Positions 1-12,350 of a stretch of DNA of 64,000 nucleotides are shown one piece after another (within the stretch, counting starts at the first letter, position 1; each line of letters starts with the position of its first letter). Position numbers and translations under genes: made by a program. Source of the DNA: Anseranas semipalmata (taxonomy: Eukaryota > Chordata > Aves > Anseriformes > Anseranatidae). The DNA lies in NCBI GenBank assembly GCA_013399115.1, contig VXAA01006091.1:373341-437340 (forward strand), read 5' to 3'. The notes beneath the pieces were generated by a model, which saw only the letters and a program-made list of their open reading frames with translations, was not told the origin of the DNA and ran no database searches.

Positions 1-659
1 TTTGTGGGTTTGAATTGGTTTCAATGCTAATGAATGATGTTTGAATTAGCACGCCCAACAAGCAGAAGTGTTATAGTAAAAGCAAATTATTTTCAATATT
101 GCACAACATTTTTCTCATAGTAGATTAAAATTAGTATGTATCTGGGGAGTAGATAATTGGCTTTAACAGTATACTGTTACAGCTGCTGAAATCATGTGTT
201 TGTATTCAGAACTGTATTATATGTGCATTTAACTTTCTTTTAAAACAGAAATTTTAGTATGACCTTAATTTAAAACATATGCCAAAGCTATCTAGAGAAT
301 AAAGATGGATTTGAGTAAAAGTTGAAGATGGCATATGCTAATTCCCTTACAGAACTGAAGCTCCTCATCTCCCAGCAAAGTAAATAAATAAATAAATAAA
401 TAAATAAATCTAAGTGCAGACTGCCACAAGAAAATGAACCACATTCATTGTTGCACTGAAGAATATCTATCCTTACTCATCTCATAATTCAGTTGGACAG
501 TTAGGTGGTTAGGCCAGTATAAATATAGCTTTAATAAATGTAATTGCATAAACCAAAGTAAAAGGATATACTAATACTCCATGGATTAGCAAGCTAATTA
601 AAATTTTTAAACTCACCAATGAAGTTTCCTGACAACTAGAGAAAAAAAACATGCCTTGC
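1..659. other. AT-rich unique sequence, no gene seen
   Basis: No open frame of useful length and no recognisable transposon here. The only structured element is a TAAA tetranucleotide run at 381-408. Confidence 0.6.
381..408 (+). repeat. (TAAA)n microsatellite
   Basis: Seven perfect TAAA units in a row. Simple sequence repeat, no attached transposon recognised. Confidence 0.95.
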
Positions 660-1260
660 AGTGAAAGTACAGTAGTGTCCTAGATCACAGCCAAGTGCCC
701 TAATCGCTAGACTACAGTATCAGGCCTCAGCTTGCTCTTTCCTTTTCCAAAATAGTGAATCTTGCTGAGCTATTGTGCAGAAATGGGTGCTTCAGTAAAA
801 GTGATGAAGGTCATCCCAACCCACCCAGTCTCTTCTGAATTGTCCCCCTCCCTCCCCTCCTTGTTATCCTGTGTCTGGGTGGCTAGCGCACACTTCATAT
901 GTGGGTGCATTCTAGATTTAAATTTCTACAATTGGTGAAGGACCTTGAATTCCAGTTTTATATTTCCTTGGTGGTTGACCTACCCAGGTATTATACTAAA
1001 GGTACACAGGACTACCTATCTCCTCCCTGAAACCAAGCCTTTGAATAAAATAGACTTGGGTTGTCCATTTCTGTGTAGAAATGGGATGGGTTAGGTGTGC
1101 CTGGTGCTCCTACTAAATCAAGGGCCACTAGCATTTTAGGTGACACTTGGTTGCAATTCTGCATATAGTTGGTCAGCAACAGAATTTAAGTAGGCGACAG
1201 GTTATCTAACCTCTTAAAATGGAGGGCCTGTCTTGATTTAGGCTTCTATGAAGACAGAAT
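660..1260 (-). mobile_element. Ancient tRNA-headed SINE / LINE relic (candidate)
   Basis: Read on the minus strand, 665-716 gives a tRNA-like head: a box-A-like stretch (TAGTCTAGCGATTAGG) followed by CACTTGG. It aligns by eye with the heads at 34865-34930 (plus) and 10261-10340 (minus). The remaining sequence to about 1260 has the mixed pyrimidine-rich and TGCCTGGTGCTCCTA-type words I associate with old amniote repeats, but I cannot name the family. Both boundaries are approximate. It could be two adjacent old elements, or a head plus unrelated sequence. Confidence 0.35.
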
Positions 1261-3798
1261 GAAACAGAATGGTTTAAATCAATGTTCTTATTCTTTTTTT
1301 TTTTTTTTTTCTGGAAATGATTTCACAGTTACTGCACTTGTAAACATTATAATAGAGACATGTTGAATATACTGAATGCAGCCAAAGTCTCAAGTATTAC
1401 TAAAGTGCTATGGTCAGAGGTAGTCGCACCGTACATTCTAAACATGTAATTTATGAAAGCTAGGGCAAGGTATGTCCTTTGTATTATTAACAGCAAGCTA
1501 CCATATATATCCTGTATACTGAAAGTCTGCTGTTAAAATTTGCAGATAATTGGTTTTCTTCTTGATGACTGAATGTTCACAAGCCATTCCAATTGACATT
1601 TTTTAATGATGTAGGCACAGTTAGCAACATATTTTTTTTATTAACAAGTCATTAGAAAGTTTTGTATTCTTGATATCCTTAGTATATACTAAATATTAAA
1701 ACTATTATTTCTAGAGATTGATTTTTTTTTTTTGTACGTCTTTTTATTTTTTTGTTTTTACTTTTATGATATTGTGCAGATATAGTGCAGATTTTATGCT
1801 GAACTTCAGGCTGGTAATTTGGCTAAAATTGCCTCCAGAATTCGTTAATTCCATGTCTTAACTGCCTGTCTCCCACTCAGCCAAATGTAAAACTCCTTTA
1901 GGCTTCAGTCTGAAGGAGTGGCTGCCATTTGCATTTGTTCTCTCAGTGCAGTTGTACAAAGGTTATTGTCTTGGTGGTTTCTTCCAATTTTAATTTTCTA
2001 GGTGTTTTTTCACTTTTAGCCTGTTTTCTAAACCTTGGTTTCTTGATTTGTTTTCACTATCCATATGTGCAGGTGTGTCAGCGTCACTAGCTAACAATTT
2101 TTGAAGAAGATGATTAATTCCAACTTAATTTGATATAAATGGAAAGTGTCTCAGAGATATTAAATTCCTAACATTTCTGCAGAACTGAGCAAGTAAGTAA
2201 ATGAAAAGTAAAGGAAAAACAAACAGAAAAACAAACAAACAAACAAATCTATCTGATTAGTGTTCTTATACAGGAAAAGACAGAAAAAGAGGCAGTCCCT
2301 ACTTATTCTAACCGGCAATGCATGCCTGACCATCAAAATGTGTGTTTTCACTGGCTAAACAGCACAGTCCTAGCCCTCAGCCAGCTATAATATCCATCAC
2401 TTTTTATCTGGTCAACAGGATTGAGGATAATAAATGAAGCAGGAATATTGTAAAGGATATGGATGGAGCTGGAGGCCAGATTTAGCTGCAGACATAAGCA
2501 AAGGTATTAAAGATAGCAAAATGGCCCTTGCATAGTTACTTAGTTTACCTGTGTTGATACTGTGAAATCCAGAATAAATGCTGCTGTTAAAGGAGGACCA
2601 ATTTAAGGAGTGACAGCTGCTATTGGTGAGAAGACAGCCTTTCCTTTGATTGCATCGAGAATAAGAAATGCGAGTATCTAGGTCTCTCCCCCTCCTTTTG
2701 TGTTGCAGCCCCATGACCTTCGTCTTCTTTCCTTCCTGTTGTTGGGTTGTGCCAAGTGTTCATTTTATAAATGGCAAATCTGTTTTGACCTACTCTGCTT
2801 GGAAGGTTTGGGCTGACTCAGCTAGGGGTATGACATTGTGAAGGACTGAGGAAGGAAAAGATCTGATCAGATCTGAAGATCTGTACTGAAGGGGTTAGGA
2901 GGCATGAGTGGAACCTCAAGAATTATGGGCTTTGGGTATATTCAGGGAGCTGAGGAAGTGGCAAAGAAAGCACAGAAGATGTGAAAGTGTTGCATGAGAG
3001 GCAGGAAATATAGGAAGCAAATCCATCAGTAGTTAGACTTCACCAGGTTTGATATTTGGTTGGAGGCTTCTAAGGAAATCCTTGCATCCCAACAGAATTC
3101 TTCAGGAACAAATCAGGGAGAAAATCTGTAACTGTTAAAGGAGAGTAGCAGGAGAAGACATTGATATTGCTCTCTTATTTTAATGGCTACCATGAAATCT
3201 TGATAGCCTTCATTCTCACGTGGCAAGGGACTATTATTTTTAATGTTCTGTGCAGGATAAAAACTTAAAAAAATTAGCCCACTAAACCCATATTAAGATT
3301 TATTATAGGAAAGTTATTTAACTCATTTTGAAACTGTCCCAGAGGTTTAAATTAATATTCATTACATTACTTACTACCATTTTAAATTAGACTTTGACAT
3401 ATTTGTCTTGATATCAGCAAAAATGTGAGGTTCAGACTTAGTGATTATTCATTTTTCCATGTCTGTTCCTGCTGAGGCTTACCTGAGCATGAAAGAGTTT
3501 TCTTGTTTTTACCATCACTTCCCATTACTTTTGATATTGTATCTCAGATCTGTAACTTTGTGATAAATGTATTTGCTTCATGTATGCTATTCTAGACATC
3601 TCTACCTGAGCAATCTGCAAGGTTGACTTGTTGGCCAAATGAAAATGCATAGAACAACATCAATGACTCCAAAGTGTTGGGATGCTGTACTTCCTAGAAG
3701 GTTACTTGTCAGTCTCAAAAATATGAACCTCAATATAGCACAAGATATTACGAATCAAATAGTTCTTTCTAGATTCTTTAACTGAACAACCCATTCAA
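1261..3798. other. AT-rich unique sequence, no gene seen
   Basis: Contains a T17 run (1294-1310), a shorter T run near 1722-1733, a CAAA-rich tract near 2221-2247 and a 16-bp perfect palindrome at 2859-2874 (AGATCTGATCAGATCT). The small open frames here (63 to 100 codons) have low-complexity compositions and no recognisable motif. Confidence 0.55.
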
Positions 3799-4440
3799 AA
3801 TCATAGAATAATTTATGGCTTATTCTATGGTTGGATAGGTCCACAGGAGATGATCTAGACTAAACTTCTCCTCAAAGCAGGTTCAGCTTCAAAGCTTGAC
3901 AAAGTTTCTCAGGACCTAGTACAGCCAAGCTTTGAATTTCTGTGGAGACAACCATTCTGGGAAATCTGTTCCTGTTTTTAATTACTTTGCTTGTGATTTT
4001 TTCTTTATGTTTTGTTTTGCATGGGAAATTTTGCATGTATTCACAGCAGCTTATGATTGTTGCCTCCTGTTCTTTTGCTGTGCACATTAGAGAAGAGTCT
4101 GTCTTCCCCATAACAACCTATTAAGCTGTTGAAGATAGAAATTAGATTTCCCTTCTTCTGAAGATATATTTTATAAAGGTTTCTCCAGGCTAACAATTCC
4201 AACTCTTTCAATCTTTCCATTTACATCATGTGCTTCCACCTCCTAACCATATCTGTGACCCTCCAGCAAACTCATTTGAGCTCGTAAAAGTCATTCTTGT
4301 ACCAGGGGTCCCACACCTATACAAGGTACTTCAGATGCAGCCTTGCTGAATCTGAATGCTGAATAGAGAGGAATAATCACTTCCCTTAGCCAGCTGGCTG
4401 TGCTCTTTCTAATGCAACCCAAAAAATATTTTGCCTAAAT
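3799..4440 (-). mobile_element. Old, diverged CR1 LINE fragment
   Basis: The left end resembles a decayed CR1 3' end on the minus strand: AATCATAGAAT, then words resembling 'ggaccTxxxxagATGATCTAGActaAac', which is the CR1 3' UTR signature. From 4170 to 4440 words follow that match the reverse complement of CR1 ORF2, such as CTCCAGGCTAACAATTCCAA, GTGACCCTCCAGCAAACTC, a 'cacctatacaaggtactTCAGATGCAGCC' equivalent and CACTTCCCTTAGCCAGCTGGC. Order and spacing follow the younger minus-strand copy at 24246-25066. Divergence is high, no long frame survives, and the element is interrupted near 3980-4090. Inference: an old CR1 insertion. Confidence 0.6.
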
Positions 4441-6315
4441 TGCTTCAAAGGGGTATATATGTTTATTGTGGTGTCCACCAAGAAANGTTAATGTTTCACT
4501 TATTAATTGTCATTGTGATCAGGGTCACATGGAACAGTAAGTTCATTTTACCATATGCATTAGAAATGCAATGTCAAAGCTATAGGATAAAAACATGAAT
4601 CATATTTCTAAAAGAACTGGAATACAGGCTGATCCTGCAAAAGACTCAAAATTAAGGATAGCTAAACATTTGAGCTCTCAGTGTGTTCCTTCAGATAAGA
4701 AGATTAACATGAGGTCCAGATACATATTCTGGGTGATATCAAACTTTTAGAAGGTGGTATTTTTCCTGTAAATATCAACAGTGAAAGTCACTATCCTGTT
4801 TATGTTGCAGAAAAGTGATAAAATTTGAAAGTGGTCAGAAAAGAACTTTAACAATGCTGAATTTTGCTTTCAGTGACATTCAATATTGTATCCAAGATGA
4901 GATGAAGAGATGACGAGTTCATTATCTATAAGTATCTACAGAGTGAAGATATCACTGAAAGCAGAACTGATCCAGGTCTAAAAAGTGAAGCTGAAGCTGA
5001 ACAACTCAAACTAAAAATACAGCACACCATTTTGGCACATTTTGATGTGAAAGTTAACTGGAAATATGGTAGGTTGTTCAGTAATAGAAATCTAAAAATC
5101 AAAACCCCTCTCCTTCAAAGGGCATATTGTCATTGTGAATGAAATTCTGGACTTGACACAAGTAACTCGATGAAATTCTGTGTTAGACAAGATGTCTGAA
5201 TAGAAGAAATTCAGCTCCCTGGGTGGATTTGAGAGCCTCAGCTTTCCTACCTGTAGTAGGAATATTTCAGAATATTTCATTTTACAAAGTAACCTTCTAC
5301 ACCGCCTTGTCTGAAATAAACTGTTCAGATAATACATGCTTTAAACACAGAATTATGAATAATTCAGAGTGCGTGTTCGAAGAGGTGTGCCTGTTTTAGT
5401 AGTTTTCCTGGTTTAGTGCATTTTTTAGTGCATTATTTACCCATTTGTAATCTTGCTTACACCTTTATTTTATTAGCATTCAGAGCTGATTCTTACTTTG
5501 TACTGACTGCATACAAACATTTAAAGTAAACTTCTATGGTAAACAACAACTCTGTCATCTCAGCCAAAGGGATGTTTCAGACAAGTATTAAACACTGATT
5601 CTAAGAGACAATTCTGTGACAGATTAAAGGAAAACAAATGACTATCACTGGAAAAGAAGAAAAAGTGCATTCACGTACACAAGTGTAAATTTTTTCCCTT
5701 TCTTTTTCTTGGTTCTCTGACATCAGTAAATTTGGTTATTTTTACGAGAGTAGACATAGCTAAATGCTTGTTGGGCCTTTTTAAGAGTTTTTAATATAGG
5801 CAGTGTGTATGTATCTACATATATGTTTAAATTTATGTATAAGAAAATTGTACGCTTCATTCTTACCCTTTGAATATTGCCTAAGGCTAGAGCAAATTTA
5901 AACAAACAAGCAAACAAACAATAACAATAATTTGTGTTAGAGGATTGGTAGGAGGTCAATGCATTACAGTCAGTTTCACTTAATTTTTTTTGTTGCATTG
6001 CATTGCTTTCAGGATTACTCAGCAGCAATTCATGGAATTGTATCATGCTATGTGATGAGATTCTTGCTGGACTAACCTATTTTGTGATTGTACATTGAAA
6101 TACAGGGATTTTTTTCTTCCCGTTTGTGGCATGTTGGCAAACTCCCAGGATGATTTTGAATTATTTTAGACTCAATGTCTTAAAAGATGCTTTTGATAAC
6201 TTGATTTAAATCAAATCAGAACTGCCTTTTTAAAGATGACATCTTCAGAGAGAGTATAATAATATAAGGGAATATAATACTTTTTTTTTTTTCATAGTCT
6301 TTAAAGTCTTCCAAT
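4441..6315. other. AT-rich unique sequence, no gene seen
   Basis: Includes one ambiguous base (N at 4486), a CAAA-rich tract near 5902-5921 and a T run just upstream of the next CR1 (about 6282-6293). No supported coding region. Confidence 0.55.
4486..4486. other. Ambiguous base
   Basis: Single N in otherwise unique sequence. Confidence 0.99.
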
Positions 6316-6670
6316 ATCTACAGCTTCCTCACGAAGTCTACAGCTTCCTCACAAGGGGGAGTGGAGGGGCAGGTGCTGATCTCTTCTCCTTGGTGACCAG
6401 CGACAGGACCCGAGGGAAGCTGCGTCAGGGGAGGTTTAGACTAGATATCAGGAAAAGGTTCTTCACTGAGAAGGTGGTCAGGTACTGGAACAGGCTCCCC
6501 AGGGACGTAGCCATGGCACTGAGCCTGACAGAGTTCAAGAAGCATTTGGACTACACTCTCAGACACATGGTCTGATTTTGGGTTGCCCTTTAGAGACCTA
6601 GGAGTTGGACTCGATGATCCTTGTGGGTGCCTTCCAACTCAGGATATTCTATGATTCTATGATTCTATGA
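6316..6670 (+). mobile_element. CR1 LINE, 5'-truncated
   Basis: The 3' end has three ATTCTATG-type octamers (6645-6670), the CR1 hallmark, preceded by the conserved 'gttggactcgatgatcc' 3' UTR. The frame 6390-6575 (61 codons) encodes the last part of CR1 ORF2 and ends in HMV, like the copies at 20186, 44343 and 54498. The 3' half is closely similar to 44343-44959, so both probably belong to the same subfamily. The 5' junction carries a 20-bp-period near duplication: TCTACAGCTTCCTCAC at 6317-6332 and again at 6337-6352. Confidence 0.95.
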
Positions 6671-9600
6671 TCTTCATCCCATCTTATTTTATTATTATTT
6701 TGAAATCAGTCACTTTCAATTTTTTCATTGAGAGGGAAATGGACTGGGGGGGCCCAGCCTTACAGTTGTAATAATACTAATGGTTATGAATCTGTCAGAA
6801 ATATGAAAACCCAGAAAGTTAGAAAGAGACCAAGCTGTTGTAGATATGAGTGAAGTTCAGCTATGGAACACTGGTAAAATTGGCTTAATTGCTTATATTT
6901 TGTGATTTGAGAAAATGTTGCATATCTGCTGTTTGAACGTTCCCTTTTGGCAAGTTCCATTAATAAATATCAATAAATCAAAAGGCTGAATACAACTATA
7001 CTGAAAATGTATTACAAGGAACTTTCATTATGAATCCTTTTGTCAGAATTTCTTCAAAAGGAAAAAAAAAAAAGTTTCCTCCAGCTAAAAGCAAGGCTTG
7101 CTTGCTTGCTTTTTATTACATAACATTATTAAATAAATTGGTGGCTTGTAGATATCACTATGACTGCTATTGTAAATACCACTGGCCTTTCAAAGTAGAA
7201 CTTAAGAAGTATCATCTACTATGATTGTTTTTGTATTTCCTCTTTTGCTATGAGCTTGAAACTTTCAAACACCAATAACAGCTGCCACTGAGGTTTGCCC
7301 AGTAACAGGTGTATGCAAACCTTTTTGCTAAGAAATGTGATGCAGAAATAGCTTAGTTTTCAACCTGACTGAAAAAAAACACAACATAATTATTGGCAGC
7401 CATAAGGAACCTTCCAGGAATCATGTGTCAAGCTTATCTTAAAATCATTGTAGTGCCTTCTTGTTGGTTGTAGGCTATATCTCTTGCCATTGCCAAAGGT
7501 TTCAATAAGTGCTGTTGATTTGCTGTCACTGGCCTTTACAGAGGTAACTGTAGCTCAAAACTTAATTTCTGCACAGTTTTAATTGAAATTTTTTTGAGAA
7601 GTAAATCCAATAAGATGAAGGATTTCTCACAGGGGTTCATCTCAGAGAGCTAGAAGTCCTTTCCAAGATGTTCTGTGGAAGTAATTCTTAATGTTAGAAG
7701 TGTGCAGTTAATAAATCATTATCTACTAGATACTGCCCAAGTGTATTGACTATGCAAGACTGATGGAAAATATTATTTTTCACCTCCAAATGTCTTTAAT
7801 GCTTATGATATAGCTTTCCCATTTCCTTTTGCTTTAGAGTCAGTAATTAGCTGACTTTGATCTTTTGCTTTATAATTAGAAAAGACTTTGCTAAAAAGTA
7901 TTTGTCCTGCTACATTTGAATGGTAACAGAGAGGAACGATGTATATAAACTGTACAATCAAAGACAATATACCAATTCAAATTAATTTAGATGATTATTC
8001 ATGCTGAAGATGATAAAAAGGACTGTCTTTTCTGTAACCATACGAATTGGATTTCTGGCAAGGTTTCATTTGTGGGGCAAATTATTCCAGAAGCCTCTAT
8101 ATAAGAGATGTAAAGATACTCCATAACAAATCAAGCTCATTAATAACACTGTCAATGAGGATAGACTGAGTTTCTTGATCCTTATTTTACTTTTTAGAGG
8201 CATAAACAAATTTTGCCTCTCACATTTCTATTTTTGAATTGTTAGTAAATGTCTTATATTCACAACTGAATGTAAATAAAATTCAGGCATCTTTCAGTGA
8301 TCAAAAGTGCATTTAGATTCATTTTATCCAAATGACTATTTTGCATATTTTAAATGAACCCACTATCCTTAGCTTACATCCAGTTCATCTGTTTGATCTT
8401 TTAAATCAAGTATCAGGATGTACGATTAACTGAAGTCAATCCCTGACTTCCTGTATGTATCTCCTAAAATGCAAACTTAAGTCTGTATACTACCTTTAAA
8501 TTTTTATGAAGCCATCTAACTTATTTCTGGATTGAAATTATACAGCTTGATTCAAAGCTAATTATAAAGTCATTCTGAGGCAGAACAGAGACAACCAAAC
8601 CAGATGGAATCCATTACCAATCATACTCCTGAGACTGTATGACATTATTAAAATGGATAATATTTCTATGTACCAATGTCTGTTTTAATCAGTTTCTGTC
8701 TGGGTACCAACACCAGAGCTACTTTAAGCTTTATGTAGAGGTCACCTCCACTCATTGCAGCTATATGTCCTGTCATATTTGACTCTTTCTGCTTAATTAA
8801 ATGGAGAACTCCAAAAGTAATTTGAGGATTGTAGGTTGCTTAAATGGGGACAAAACCCCAGCAAAAATAGTATTGGAGATATTCAAATAAAAAGAAATAT
8901 AAATGGCATGTTAAAAGCTGATGGGCAAGACAGTGATGCTGTGGATGAACCAAGAAGGAAACTGTTTTCCATTTAGAAGCCTTAAGGAAAGCTTTGGATT
9001 GAAAAACCTTTTCTTGTTAAAAAAAAAAAAAAAAAAGAAAATCACCTTCAGCTTAGAGAACAGAAAGAGTAGAGAAGCAGGACAGTAAATGGCACTTATA
9101 CTTTTAAGCTTCTAGTAGGCTTTCAAAGTTCATCTGGGCAGACTAAAATGTATGTCTCTATTTCTGATTCAGACAGTTGTGTCCTCAAACCATCTGCATT
9201 CCAATCTAACCCACAGACATCATCTTGTTGTGAGTCCAAGCTAATGTATCTTGCATGGCTTATTAGTTGAATACTATGCTAACCACTGCTATATTGCTTC
9301 CAGTGAAGTGTTGGCTTGGGTCCACAGGTCCAAAGCTCAAGAAAGGGAGCTTGTTTATCTGAAAAAGTCTGCATTGACATAATAATACAGGAACAGGTCT
9401 AGATCTCTTTGCAAAAGGAAAATTTCATCAGTATGAAATGACTTCTATTATTTTGAAAAATGATCAACATCAGATAGGAAACTGGGCTTAAAATTACAAG
9501 TCTAATCATCTTGGTAGGAAACACAGCCAGCATGTTTACAGGGCTATTGATTATTCCCATTATTGTTTTAAGTTTCACAGCTGAAGGGCAGATTCATGGG

Positions 9601-9858
9601 GCTGAAGATGTGAAAAAATGAGATTTATAGTTTACAAATGAAGATAATAATGCCTTCAGTTTCCTATCTTAACATCGCGTTAGTCCCAACTGTACATCAG
9701 TCTCTCTCTGTCTTACAGACACACATGCAAACACAAGATGGATTTTAGCAAGGTGAGTTATGAACCTGTGTTTCACACAATAGTTCTCACTCATTAAAAG
9801 TTACGAATAAAAATAGAAATTGGTAGCCTTGACTCCTCGGTTTTGTAGTCAGTAAAGT

Positions 9859-9901
<43 letters not shown>

Positions 9902-10260
9902 GATCTTAAATAGTAATAATAATAAAATAATATATATATATGTATGTATATATTGAGCAAGACTCCTGGTTCCTTCTGTCATCTTCTTGGAGACAATAAG
10001 AAGAAACTGGAGTTGCTCATTTTTATATGTGGTCATACATATCATCATTCTATGTATGACAAATGTACTACCAAAATTAGATCATTATTTAAAGGAGTTG
10101 GGAAGGAATTTAACGAATACTATAAAATATTCTGAAAATTTCATGGTGATTATGTGTTAAAAATCACTGGTAAAAGTGCATAAATGGCACTGGGAGTTGA
10201 TCCCAGTTAAGAAGAGAGTTGGAGGTTTAGACCCTTTTCTTGAGGAGCAGGAAAAATGAA
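6671..10260. other. AT-rich unique sequence, no gene seen
   Basis: No recognisable exon. It holds an A run near 9020-9036 and the TA-rich microsatellite near 9864-9953. Short frames (61 to 64 codons) are low-complexity or overlap the microsatellite. Confidence 0.55.
9864..9953. repeat. TA dinucleotide / TAA compound microsatellite
   Basis: About 17 TA units (9864-9898), then AATAAT-type units, then a second TA and TGTA run (9929-9953). The overlapping minus-strand frame 9863-10048 encodes an Ile-Tyr run from the repeat and is not a gene. Confidence 0.9.
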
Positions 10261-10340
10261 CTCAAGACTCCTGAGATTCATATATGATTTGAAGGTGAGG
10301 TCTCTATTTCTTGTCAAGTGTTTTCACTACTAGGGACTGG
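10261..10340 (-). mobile_element. tRNA-derived SINE head (candidate)
   Basis: On the minus strand the order is CTAGTAGTGAAAACACTTG, then GAGACCTCACC, then TTCAAAT. The plus-strand relic at 34865-34930 shows the same order (TAGCTCAGTGATTC..CACTTG, GAGACCCACC, TTTCAAAT). This shared order supports a common tRNA-derived ancestor (box A, variable arm, box B region). No intact A or B box remains. Extent is approximate, and 10641-11060 may hold more of the same old repeat. Confidence 0.35.
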
Positions 10341-12000
10341 TATTGAAAAATCTGCCTCCTCCTCCCATGTGCATCTCCTGCCCTCAGGGAAGGATTAGGA
10401 GTTCTGAACAAGTGGGTAGAGATGCTCCCTGTGATGAACACTTAGACCTCATGTCTGATATTTCCTGCAAGCGACTCAATAGCCTGAAGAAACACTCTCT
10501 CTAGCTGTTGAGTTGCTGTGTGATGACTTCTAGCTTTTCTGTGGGAAGAAGTTATCCAAGGTGTGCCTTTAAACCTGGAAGATTCGCACTGTGGGATCAC
10601 TTCAGCATAAAAATAACCCTGTCTGAAAATAAGGGAACCTGGACCCACCCCTAAAATTTGTCTTTAAGTAGGAAATTTTCTATCAGAGTAGATTTTTCCC
10701 AAATTAGGTCCTGGAAAGTATGATACAGCTGCCCTTAGAAAGACTGAGACACCACCTAGAATGAGTTGTAAAGGTACAAGTTATAACTTCTCCACTGCCC
10801 AGGACTTCCATTCATCCAAGCTGGGAACTGGCCACTGTATAATACTACCCAGGAGTCCCATACTCCTGGATTTCCATTTACTTTAAAGCATAGTACTGCA
10901 GGTGAGATCAATCACCAGCTCAAGGTGCTTCTCTCCCCAGTGACTGTATCAGGAATCTAGATGACTAGCTCAGACTAGGAGCCTAACTCTTACATAGTAA
11001 AGTCAGGCAATATGAATCCCAGCTTGACTGTAACTAGGCATATCTGGAGATTTCTCATGAATCAAACAGGCTGAAACAGGATCAGACAGGATGAAATAAC
11101 ACAGAGTGTGAGGAAAAATGATTTTAGCAATGAATGTGAATCAAACTATGTTCCATAAATCCTAAAATTATTATTGAAAATAAAAATATTTTCTGTCTTT
11201 TAGCAAGATAAAAAGTAATTATATAGATGAAATGGCATGAAAGCCATACGGTTTCTCTAGTTGTATACTATTAGGATTTCTTATTTATGAACTTTAAAAT
11301 GAACATATGCAATAAAGGAGAACAACTGAGCAGAGTTCTATATAAATTGTATGACAAGAATATCCTTTGCTCTTCTTATCAAGACGGAAGACAGGTAGCA
11401 CTAAAAAAAAAAAAAAAAAAAGTAATAGAGGAATGAAAACTGATTAATCTGGCAAAAAATCCTGCACTTACAGCACTAATGTTTTTATTGGCAGAGATGT
11501 AAATATGCATGTAGCCCACTTTAATTTTCCCAGAGCACAACTGAATTAACACTGTCATGTTGCTCAGGGTAACAGACTCCCACCTAAAGATCCTCCCACG
11601 CCACAAGATCAATAGGACCCTGGAAGCTACAGCAGAAAGAAATTACAATGTACACCAAATTGCTGAGGCTGAAAAAGAAAACACTTTTGCCCTTCATGTA
11701 TTTTAAAGACATTCTTTTTCATTATGACTTGTAAATGGCTCCCCTCTGAAGTGCACAGATAAAATTAAAATAGTTTGTTTCTTTTTTTTTTATTATTATT
11801 TTATTTTTATTTTTGAAGTCTGCATGGCTCCAGAGGATACTAATATTTAAGGATCATAGATTAAGCTGTTTCATTTCCCTGCTTTGAGTCAAGGTCAAGT
11901 AAAACTGAACAGCCCCTGACAGATGTTTGTCTTGTATGTTAATCAAAAAACAAACAAAAAAAAAAACCACCACCACCACCACCAACAACAACAACCAAAA
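10341..12000. other. Unique or ancient-repeat sequence, no gene seen
   Basis: Contains possible ancient repeat words near 10641-11060, an A run at 11403-11421 and a compound A/C microsatellite at 11944-12000. No supported coding region. Confidence 0.5.
11944..12000 (+). repeat. Compound (CAAA)/(ACC)/(AAC) microsatellite
   Basis: An A-rich tract grades into seven ACC units and then four AAC units. Simple repeat only. Confidence 0.9.
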
Positions 12001-12350
12001 CAGCACAGAGATTCAACAGCTTTCCAAAGTAGCCTTTTCCACTGTTTGACAATCCTTACTATTAAGAATGTTTCCTAATGTTCCATCTTATTAGCTGTTG
12101 AAGCAAATTTGAATTACACTGATTTTTTCTTGTCCTGTGATGTAGAATATCATTCATTACTCTCTTCTTTGTTGTAACATTTCATATATTTGATTTTTTT
12201 TATGTCCCTTCCTCCTATTTCCTCCCTGACACTTTTCTCCTACCTTTTCTTTTCCAGATTTAACAGGCCCAGTTCTCTCAGGCTATGCAGACCATTTCCA
12301 AACTCTTGTTCTTACTGCTGCTCTCCAGGTTCCCACTAATTCATTTAAAA
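12001..12350 (-). mobile_element. Ancient CR1-like LINE relic (candidate)
   Basis: On the minus strand, several words match the order seen in the younger minus-strand CR1 at 24246-25066. These are a 'CCACTGTTTGACAATCC' equivalent of the CR1 'ccaatgcctaactacc' block, TTTCCTAATGTTCCATCTTA, a 'TTGTCCTGTGATGT' equivalent of 'cgtcctgtcaccag', and CCCAGTTCTCTCAGGCT. Pyrimidine-rich expansions interrupt the alignment. No frame survives. Inference from word order only; a profile search would settle it. Confidence 0.4.

Noticed and set aside
1892..1919. Short hairpin (ACTCCTTTAG / CTGAAGGAGT)
   Set aside because: Only about 10 pairs with one mismatch and no precursor-like extended stem; expected by chance in 64 kb.
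2859..2874. 16-bp perfect palindrome AGATCTGATCAGATCT
   Set aside because: Short, made of repeated GATC/AGATCT words; no flanking structure to suggest function.
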